Part shown: positions 10,047 to 17,479 of the stretch, one piece after another
Layout: every line of letters begins with the position of its first letter
How positions within the stretch are numbered: the first letter of the stretch is position 1
DNA from: Chara braunii
Taxonomy: Eukaryota; Streptophyta; Charophyceae; Charales; Characeae
Direction of reading: 5' to 3'
Length of the DNA: 28,137 nucleotides
Assembly: GCA_003427395.1 (NCBI GenBank)
Contig: BFEA01000239.1
Span: 568,356-596,492, forward strand
The notes under the pieces: generated by a model
Databases searched by the model: none
Told to the model about the DNA's origin: nothing
Seen by the model: only the letters and a program-made list of their open reading frames with translations
Program-made: the position numbers and the translations under genes

Positions 10047-10443
10047 GAGTTGGCGGCAGTCTTACCTATACTATGGTTTGTCTTTGACTACGTCTGTGGG
10101 ATTTTCTTTTTGGGGGGAGGGGGTAACGGCTTGTGTTGATTGACAATGGGTGTGGTATGCCTTTGAACCTTTGTGCCATGGTTTTTTTTGTGTATGTAAG
10201 GGATGGATGGTGTCGGGAAAGGATGCCTGAGGCATTGTACCACAGTTTTTGTGGGGAAATGATGGGGTCGTTGCAATTGCGACATCGGTATGGAGAAGCG
10301 ATGTATAATATGTTTTTTTATGAGCGGTATGGGGAGCACTCTTGGGAGGTATCTTCTACCGAACTGGGGAGTGTAAGTGAGGCTCGTTGTGGGTTTGTTT
10401 TGATATGTACACAGGATTAGGAAAAATACCCCAGAGACTAAGA
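10047..10443 (+). other. Non-coding sequence downstream of retroelement 1 Pol
   Basis: This stretch holds a purine tract of twelve G/A bases at 10112-10123 (GGGGGGAGGGGG) about 65 bases after the Pol stop. Its position fits a polypurine tract, the plus-strand primer of LTR elements. However, no TG-starting LTR with a partner copy is visible after it. The remainder is G/T-rich with no recognised gene. Confidence 0.45.
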
Positions 10444-11600
10444 ATGGAGTTCGGCAACGAAAATGACAGCAACTGGATCAACAAGCCCAGCCAGAAAGAA
10501 GAAACGAAACCAAGTGGGGAACAAAAACTAAAAAGAGAAAACTGTAGGTAGGGTATCTGTCCAAACAAGTACTGGGGAGAGGAGCGAGGAAGCTTGTGTG
10601 CAGAGGACCCTCGCCTATCAAAAAGGGGGAAGGAATATATATCTCATCAGGGAGTGAGAGCAAAGAAGAGAGAATGAGTCTGGGAGAGAGGGATGTATGG
10701 GGAAGAGAAAGGGGTCAAAGCCTCCTCGGGGAGGGGGCCGAAGGTTGTAAACGGCATGAGCAACGGTATGAGGGGGACGAAGAAAGGCAAGGTATGGATA
10801 ACGGTTGTGAAAAAGGGGGGGGAAGAAAGAGAGAGCCTGCATGATGAACGAAGCGGCCATGACAGTTGTGAGAGGGGATATACGGACTTTGGGGAGGAAT
10901 GCGAAAGGAGGACGGACATCCCCTATAACTTGAATCCTGAAAACTTATTGGGTGAGTTCAGCCCCGTACGAAGGGAAGAAGATGAGGACGAGGATGGAAA
11001 AGTGCAGGAGGTCATTGAGATTGGTAGTGGTGATGAAACAGATAAAATCTCAAGGCGTAGAGAAGAAGGGCGACCCTCCATAAGTAGGTCACAAAAAGGA
11101 TCCCTCAGCTGGGAAGATGAGTTTGGACTAACATCCAGTTTTTTGTTTCAACAATGGATTACCGTAATCAAATATGACTGGATCATCAAGGCCAGAGAAC
11201 TGATGGAGGCCGGAATGGCAGCTACGCCTTTTGACTTTTACAGGGAGGAGGAGTTACAAGAACTTGCTAGGAGAAATAGGAAAATTCTGGCCTCCGGCCT
11301 GCGAGCCAAGTGGTCAACAGGAAGAAAGGATGAACGAGGGGCCAAGGGGCATAAGACAGATGACACCAAAAGGGACTAGGCGCAATGAGCGTTTGGACAA
11401 AAGTTTATTTTTTGCAATATCGAAGTGGCAAAATTTGGCCAGTATGCATGAGACAAGGGTTAGCCAAACTTTGCGTCAATGAGTTAGAAGACAGTATTGG
11501 ATCTACTTTCTGGATGAGCTACCTTCGAAAAATTATGTACGAAACAATGACGAGGGATATGGGGACGAGACGAGTTAGGATGGTTGTATTATGAGCTTTG
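10444..11600 (+). pseudogene. Degenerate coding-like region downstream of integrase, unidentified
   Basis: Frame 1 runs from ATG 10444 (MEFGNENDSNWINKPSQKEE) with stops near 10551 and 10675, then stays open 10693-11379. That open part has an acidic stretch (REEDEDEDGKVQEVIEIGSG), a segment that looks folded (FLFQQWITVIKYDWIIKARE) and a basic tail rich in K and R. In 10596-10700 frame 3 reads more naturally (KKGEGIYISSGSESKEERMS) and resembles the later acidic motif. After 11379 frames 2 and 3 both give protein-like fragments up to about 11600. I do not recognise a family. It could be an extra open reading frame 3' of pol in retroelement 1, a diverged Gag of another element, or a captured fragment. 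Confidence 0.4.
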
Positions 11601-12051
11601 GACAAAACAAAGGTTGCACCTTTGAAAAAAAAGTATGAATTCGGAATGACGAACGATGCAAGGCATTGAGTGTCGGTCAAATACAAGAGAGGTTAGGGAA
11701 CCTATGGGCAGAGGGGCGTAAAAATATCCTTTCCCTAGGAGCCTAATCCAGCCACCTCAGAGTCATGTCGAGAGTGAGCAAGAAAAGGACAAGAAGGGTC
11801 TGTGTTTGAACTACGGTGGAACAACCGGGTGGGCTAGTGTTGCCTGAGGGAGAGAGCCTCAGCCTGAGCACTAGACGCTAAGTTGGATGTATGCATGAGG
11901 TTATTAGGAACAACAAATTGTATTGAGAAAGGATGAAAGATACCGCATGCAGAAAACTGTAAAAGATGGTCACCTTCTAACCCCTAAGACGAAGATGGGA
12001 TCTGTGTCCTCGAGGCCCACCCCCTCGAGCGCTAACATTGAAATGGAAAAG
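11601..12051. other. No recognised gene
   Basis: Purine-rich, non-coding in appearance. A small hairpin (CTGAGG at 11844-11849 with CCTCAG at 11857-11862) is present. The segment leads directly into the 38-bp hairpin array. Confidence 0.5.
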
Positions 12052-12223
12052 AACGATCCTAACAAGGTCGTTCGACTGAAATGGATAAGAACGACCTTGA
12101 CAAGGTCGTTTGATTGAAAGGAATAAGGACGACCCTAACAAGGTTGTTTGATGACATGGAAAGAATTACCCTGATGAGGTTGTTCGACCGGAAATGAAAA
12201 AATGGTCCCTGATAAGGGTCATT
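12052..12223. repeat. Five-unit tandem hairpin array, period about 38 bp
   Basis: Units at 12052-12072, 12090-12110, 12128-12148, 12164-12184 and 12201-12223 each form a 9-10 bp stem with a three-base loop (AAC, GAC, AAC, GAT, GAT). The second is perfect (AACGACCTT with AAGGTCGTT). The others differ in both arms yet stay paired through A-T/G-C exchange or T.G pairs, and four of five share a C.A mismatch two positions from the loop. The spacer between hairpins (about 17 bases) is A/G-rich and less conserved. No protein is encoded. Confidence 0.85.
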
Positions 12224-13282
12224 TGGAAATAGTTACTAGGGTCCCCTTGCATGATTGCTTGAAAGAGATTGAGTTTGAAGGATCTGGAGTTTGCATTGCG
12301 AAATTGCTTGAGAATTGGAAATCGCATTGCATATCAGGGGGTCCTAAGCGGATTGGAAAAGGTATGGAAATAACATTAGAATGAACTTTCTTTTTTTCTG
12401 GTTTCAGGTCTCAGCAAGAGGGGGATACCGGTGCTTGCATGACGACCCCAAGACCTCTACCCTCCAAAGGAAAGTCTCATCGCGACATGTTCCTCATGAA
12501 GAAGGATAAGGGTTAAAGGACCAAGGCATCTCTCTCTTTGATTGGTGCTCGTCGTCCGGAACTAACTCCGACAACGAGCTCTAGTCGGGGAGTTCAAACT
12601 GCGCCTCATATTGGGAACCTAAACATCAAAGGGTGAGGAACCAAACGGGTGAAGTACCGTTTTTTTGCTAGTCTCATTTGCTCTCCCCAACCACACGTCA
12701 TACCATAGAGGGACGATGTGGCCGCTTGGGATGGACCAAGGTTGCTCGCATTAAGTTGAGTCGCACTGTCCAAAGGGAGGGGCCAGGTGATGTATCGGGT
12801 GGAGTCCGCACCCACCACAGGGCATTGACATTGCCCTGCCGGATCATTACAACCGTTCCAGGACTGAGTCCCAACCCTCTTGAAAGGAAGAGGCCGGGTC
12901 CAAGAAATACCACTCGGGAAGGGACGCCTTTACGGCAAGATGGGGTCTTGGGAGGCTTGGACTGGACCTACCTGCCAGATATGAGGTGGTACCTTAGCAA
13001 TGGTGTCCGTCTCGTAATAACAAAAGGTCGGACTAAGTAGAAGGATGAGGTGTTATCTGTCGAGGAAGGACCGATCACCCTTCCTTCTAGGAGCAGGTGA
13101 GTCGGTGTTCTTGACTCAGTTGATGGGCCAAGGTTCCGTACCTCCGAGTGAGAACCAGTCGTGCGATGGGGACATCGCATTTTGAGTGGGGGAAAGGCGT
13201 GCCATCTACCGATGAAAAAGCGTGAAAAAAAAAAACAAAAAAAAAAACCGCAGTCAAATGGATAAGGTTATTTTCTTATGGG
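12224..13282. other. No recognised gene; contains a block repeated near 14.7 kb
   Basis: Open frames in both directions lack domains. The segment 13145-13200 (a hairpin TGCGATG at 13162-13168 with CATCGCA at 13173-13179, then GAGTGGGGGAAAG) resembles 14713-14770. An A-rich tract lies at about 13223-13249. It may be the 3' untranslated part of a retroelement, because the related block at 14.7 kb precedes an LTR-like start. Confidence 0.4.
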
Positions 13283-13945
13283 TTCGAGAAAATTTACATG
13301 CGAAATTGATTAAGCTTGGGCTTAAGAAAGGCCTGACAAGATGTCAAGAGAAAAGATACATGTTAAATTGATTGAGCTTGGGTTTGAGAAAGGCCTGGCA
13401 AAATGTCCAGAGAAAAGATACATGCGAATTTGATCGAGTTTGGGCTTGAGAAAGGCCTGGCAAGATATCTAGAGAAAAAAATGCATGTAAAATTGATTGA
13501 GCTTGGGCTTGATAAAGGTCTGGCAAGATGTCCAGAGAAAAGATACATGTGAAATTGATTGAGTTTGGGTTTGAGAAAGGCCTGGCAAGATATCCAGAGA
13601 AAAAAATGCATGTAAAATTCATTGAGCTTGGGTTTGAGAAAGGTCTGGCAAGATGACCAGAAAAAGATGCATGTAAAATTGATTGAGCTTGGGCTTGAGA
13701 AAGGTCTGGGAAGATGCCCAGAGAAAAAGATGCATGTAAACATGACTGAGTTTGGGTTTGAGAAAGGTCTGGCAAGATGAAAAAAAAAAATGCATGTGAG
13801 ATTGATTGAGCTTGGACTTGAGAAAAATCTGGCAAGATGTCTAGAAAAATATGCATGTGAAATTGATAGAGCTAGGGATTGAGAAAGGCCTAACAAAATG
13901 TCTAGAAAGAAATGCGTGTAAAATTGGTTGAGCATGAGATTGACA
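13283..13945. repeat. Tandem array, unit about 59 bp, about 11 copies
   Basis: The unit contains AATTGATTGAGCTTGGGCTT, then GAGAAAGGCCTGGCAAGATG, then CCAGAGAAAAGATACATG, and repeats from roughly 13283 to 13945 with 5-20% variation between copies and small length changes. Most copies keep a 4-5 bp pairing around the CTGG-CCAG core. Two overlapping minus-strand open frames (13344-13856 and 13363-13935) encode repeated peptides only because the array lacks stops on that strand. Confidence 0.9.
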
Positions 13946-14052
13946 AAAGGGTGGTCCGTGCGGGACGAAAGGCAGAATCATTCGAGGGCATTAGGGATGG
14001 CAAGGCTCGGGGGAGAAGCATAGGCTGCAGGAGGCGAGGGACGAGGAGAGTT

Positions 14053-14543
14053 GATGTACTAAGGGTGATGAATGAGACGAAATGTTCGATGTACTAAGGG
14101 TGATGAATGGGACGAAAAGTCTGATGTACTAGGGGTGATGAATGAGACGAAAAGTCCGATGTACTAAGGGTGATGAATGAGACGAAAGGTCTGATGTACT
14201 AAGGGGTGATGAATGAGACGAAAGGTCTGATGTACTAAGGGTGATGAATGAGACGAAATATTTGATGTACTAAGGGTGATGAATGAGACGAAAAGTCTGA
14301 TGTACTAGGGGTGATGAATGAGACGAAAGGTTTGATGTACTAAGGGCGATGAATGAGATGGAAAGTCTGATGTACTAGGGGTGATGAATTAGACGAAAAG
14401 TCTGATGTACTAAGGGTGATGAATGAGACGAAAGGTTTGATGTACTAAGGGTGATGAATGAGACGAAAAGTCTGATGTACAGGGGGTGATGAATGAGACG
14501 AAAAGTTGGATGTACTAAGGATGATGAACGAGACGGAAGAAAC
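14053..14543. repeat. Tandem array, unit 35 bp, about 14 copies
   Basis: The unit starts GATGTACTAAGGGTGATGAA, followed by TGAGACGAAAAGTCT. Copies follow each other without spacers. Variation is mainly in the last four bases before the next unit (GTTC, GTCT, GTCC, ATTT) and AAGGG/AGGGG. One copy has an extra G. The last copy is degenerate. This minisatellite lies about 110 bp after the 59-bp array, and both sit in the stretch between retroelement 1 and the LTR-like piece at 14.77 kb. Confidence 0.95.
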
Positions 14544-14767
14544 TTGAAGAAGCGCCTAAAAGAGAACTTGACCCCCTACGCACCCCTCCCCGCCCCAAGG
14601 AGCGACGACTAGAAGAGACACTGGGAAGGAACAAGAAAAGACAAAAAGGACCTTGACAAACTAACCACCTATTACATTTCACCCCCTCTCTCCCGTCCAT
14701 CCCTCCAGACCCCCCTACTCACAAAAGACTGGTGTGCGATGAGGACATCACGAATGAGTTGGGGGAA
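14544..14767. other. No gene; block resembling a polypurine-tract region
   Basis: C/A-rich sequence followed by a block at 14713-14767 resembling 13145-13196 (GTGCGATG-GGACATC, then GAGT-GGGGGAA). The terminal GAGTTGGGGGAA lies directly before a TG-starting sequence, as a polypurine tract would before a 3' LTR. Confidence 0.4.
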
Positions 14768-15156
14768 TGTGTCGGGACCTGTGGATCCCGAAAATCATCC
14801 TGGCACTTGAGAGCCGATATATAGCCAAGTTGTGCACGATAGAGAAATCCGGAGAAAGGAGACAAGAGAGAGAAAAAAAAACAAAGGATTAGGACGGGAC
14901 CGCTAGGAGGAATGATGCCCTGGGCTGAGTACCGCAGGGTGAAGGACCCGACAATGGCAAGCAAGTGAGTGATAGGATGTGGGCGCATAGGGGCATAGCA
15001 TGGGGCCAGGAGGGTCATTCGAATTCGATATGGCAAGGACTCGAGGGGCCATGAACTGAGAAAGCGAGGCGCGGCGGAGGACAAGAGAATAGTGAAGCCG
15101 AAAGGTGGCCAGCCTTGGTGGCCGCGGGACACTAGAAAATAAGGGTCCAACGGTGG
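14768..15156 (+). other. Possible LTR fragment split by retroelement 2
   Basis: The segment starts TGTGTCGGGACC after a purine tract, has TATATA at 14818-14823, and ends where the 5' LTR of retroelement 2 begins. It may be the left part of an older LTR into which retroelement 2 inserted. I found neither a second copy nor its continuation after retroelement 2, so this is position-based only. Confidence 0.3.
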
Positions 15157-15545
15157 TGAAACGGTATTCACCAGTTCGCAGTAGCGAATGCAGATCCCAG
15201 GGCTCGATCCTTAGTTCCCCATCTTACCTGTGTACAGTATTGATGGCAACCCGTAGATTTGAACCTGCGACCTGTAGGATCACCAGTGGTAGGTAGACTT
15301 TCGTAGGTCACAAGGTAGGAGGGATTCGAACTGTAGACTTGTAGGGTAGGAGTCTAAACAGTTCAGAGGTTGTAGCTGTAGACTACCCGAAGAGTCAAGG
15401 TCGTAGCTGCTACTTACCTGAAAGGGCAAAGTCGTAGCTGTTACAGTACTGAAAGGCCAAGTTAGAGATTTCTAGAAGTGGCCTTTCGGAGTTAGCCTGC
15501 GTTCAGCAGAGGCAAGTGGTCAAGTGGTGGTAGTCCACCTAGTAC
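15157..15545 (+). repeat. 5' LTR of retroelement 2 (visible part)
   Basis: Begins TGAAACGG and matches 23230-23618 except at nine positions. It contains three tandem units of 31-32 bp, each starting GTAGCTG (about 15373-15465), and two antisense tRNA T-arm-like motifs (GATTTGAACC 15256-15265 and GGATTCGAACT 15322-15332). Seven of the nine differences fall at or just before the short tandem units. The rest of the LTR is hidden in the N run; the TATA box would be there, as judged from the 3' copy. Confidence 0.95.
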
Positions 15546-16200
15546 NNNNNNNNNNNNNNNNNNNNNNNNNNNNNNNNNNNNNNNNNNNNNNNNNNNNNNN
15601 NNNNNNNNNNNNNNNNNNNNNNNNNNNNNNNNNNNNNNNNNNNNNNNNNNNNNNNNNNNNNNNNNNNNNNNNNNNNNNNNNNNNNNNNNNNNNNNNNNNN
15701 NNNNNNNNNNNNNNNNNNNNNNNNNNNNNNNNNNNNNNNNNNNNNNNNNNNNNNNNNNNNNNNNNNNNNNNNNNNNNNNNNNNNNNNNNNNNNNNNNNNN
15801 NNNNNNNNNNNNNNNNNNNNNNNNNNNNNNNNNNNNNNNNNNNNNNNNNNNNNNNNNNNNNNNNNNNNNNNNNNNNNNNNNNNNNNNNNNNNNNNNNNNN
15901 NNNNNNNNNNNNNNNNNNNNNNNNNNNNNNNNNNNNNNNNNNNNNNNNNNNNNNNNNNNNNNNNNNNNNNNNNNNNNNNNNNNNNNNNNNNNNNNNNNNN
16001 NNNNNNNNNNNNNNNNNNNNNNNNNNNNNNNNNNNNNNNNNNNNNNNNNNNNNNNNNNNNNNNNNNNNNNNNNNNNNNNNNNNNNNNNNNNNNNNNNNNN
16101 NNNNNNNNNNNNNNNNNNNNNNNNNNNNNNNNNNNNNNNNNNNNNNNNNNNNNNNNNNNNNNNNNNNNNNNNNNNNNNNNNNNNNNNNNNNNNNNNNNNN
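15546..16200. other. Assembly gap (655 N)
   Basis: Unresolved sequence. By alignment with the 3' LTR it should hold the remainder of the 5' LTR and probably the primer-binding site. True length is unknown. Long open frames spanning it on either strand are artefacts of the Ns. Confidence 1.
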
Positions 16201-16251
16201 ATGAGAGATACAAGATTGGGTTCTTACCTGCTGCGCTGAAGATACCGCTAC

Positions 16252-16253
<2 letters not shown>

Positions 16254-16311
<58 letters not shown>

Positions 16312-16347
16312 TGTGAGAGAGAGAGAGAGAGTGAGAGAGAGAGAGAT
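16254..16347. repeat. GA microsatellite in the leader of retroelement 2
   Basis: About 90 bases of (GA)n with a few GT interruptions. Flanking text on both sides (ATGAGAGATACAAGATTGGG before it and GAGCGATCCAAGATTGGTTG after it, each leading to a TTACCTG) is similar, so the tract sits between two diverged copies of a short block. Confidence 0.95.
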
Positions 16348-16582
16348 GAGCGATCCAAGATTGGTTGTCACTTACCTGTAAGGCGAACTTGCGGAGTCCG
16401 GTGGAGAGAGGGAGAAGTGTGGAAGGAGGAGATTGAAGAAGAAGACAGACATAGCCGGGGGTGAACAAAAAACAAAAAAAAAAAAACAGTGAAAGAGAAG
16501 AAGGAAGAAAGTGAAGGAAGGGGAAGTAGACGGTGAGGGTGACGAAGGTGGAGGTGCCGGCAGCCATAGCCGAGGTGAGGAG

Positions 16583-16736
16583 TTGACCGGGCGTTGACCA
16601 GACCGTTGACCAGAGGGTTGAGCAAGGGTTGACCAGAGGATTGGTCATGCGTTGACCAGGGGTGTTGACCAAGCGTTGACTGGGGTTGACCTCGTTGACT
16701 CAGCGTTGACCGGAGCTTCTGACCAAGATTTTGACC
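16583..16736. promoter_or_regulatory. Cluster of eleven TTGAC (W-box-like) motifs
   Basis: Within 154 bases TTGAC occurs eleven times in one orientation, nine as TTGACC and two as TTGACT, mostly preceded by G and spaced about 10-17 bases. TTGAC[C/T] is the W box bound by plant WRKY transcription factors. The tract is also a degenerate tandem repeat, so the motif density may come from repeat growth. Position in the leader between the 5' LTR and Gag could allow enhancer activity on the element, which is inference. Confidence 0.6.
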
Positions 16737-16983
16737 AAGATGGAGTTGGTGATATCTCGTTGAGCCCTTAGCCTATCCCCTTACCCTGTGGATGTCACTT
16801 ACCCCACGGTACTTGCTGAGTCTGTCTGTCTACTCTTTCTGCATTGAGTCTCTTCTGTCCTAGGTGCTAGGACTCTGTGGATGAAGGATAGGGCCTTGCT
16901 GCCAAACCTGCACGGGCTTAGTAGGACCAAAGCTTTACTCTGGCATCTGGAGACCTGGGCATGAGCGGCGAGCGCTCGTTAAA

Positions 16984-17257
16984 CAACTCGTCTAGCCCAA
17001 TGACCGGTACTGTCCGGCAGGTCTACTGAGTTCAGGGTGGAGGGTCCGAACTCCGAGCTGTGGGCTGAAACGAAGGCCGTCTTTAAGTGTTGAGGCCTGG
17101 TTGAGCCACTCCCCTACCGGACCTAGTAAGGCTGATGATCTGTGTCTGACGACTCGTCTGTCCCGAGGGACACGAACCCCTCCAAGGACCGGTACAGACC
17201 GGCGGGCTGCTCGGTGTGGCACAGTAGGCCGGAACGGCTGAGTTGTGGGCTGAAATC
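16984..17257. repeat. Diverged duplication in the leader of retroelement 2
   Basis: Two blocks, about 16984-17074 and 17150-17257, share ACTCGTCT, GACCGGTAC-GNCCGGC and GAG-TGTGGGCTGAAA in the same order with many differences and one longer insertion in the second. No coding sense is apparent. The region is the untranslated leader before Gag. Confidence 0.65.
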
Positions 17258-17479
17258 GCCAGAGGAACCAAGCTGATCACGTCGTGTCTGCGACGTTAAA
17301 GGATTCTTGCGGAGTTTGGGGGATCTCCTTAAATGCCTCCTGATCAGCTTTGGGTTCAGTAGTGACAGCCTTAGAGTAGTTGTGAGTAGTGGATCTTAGA
17401 GAGTCAGTCAGTAGGTCAGTGTGTCCGGGTAGGTCTAAGTGGTGAGGAGTGGGACTTCTATCGTGCACCCAACACCACA

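Noticed and set aside
10112-10123. G-rich tract as a G-quadruplex
   Set aside because: It is one purine run broken by a single A, not four separated G runs. A polypurine tract is the better reading.
13344-13935. Two long minus-strand open frames with repeated peptides (LPDLSQ, QSILHA)
   Set aside because: They are overlapping readings of a 59-bp tandem array in two frames, with changes in unit length shifting the frame. There is no domain and no codon constraint.
14053-14543. GATGA...GAAA in each 35-bp unit resembles the hammerhead ribozyme core
   Set aside because: The core reads GTGATGA rather than CTGATGA. Only about seven unpaired bases separate it from GAAA, so stem II cannot form, and no cleavage-site stem pairs around it.
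14053-14543. CRISPR-like array
   Set aside because: Units follow each other without unique spacers and the sequence is nuclear eukaryotic DNA; it is a minisatellite.
15520-16672. Very long open frames across the assembly gap
   Set aside because: They exist only because Ns contain no stop codons; flanking parts are GA microsatellite translated as Ser/Leu repeats.
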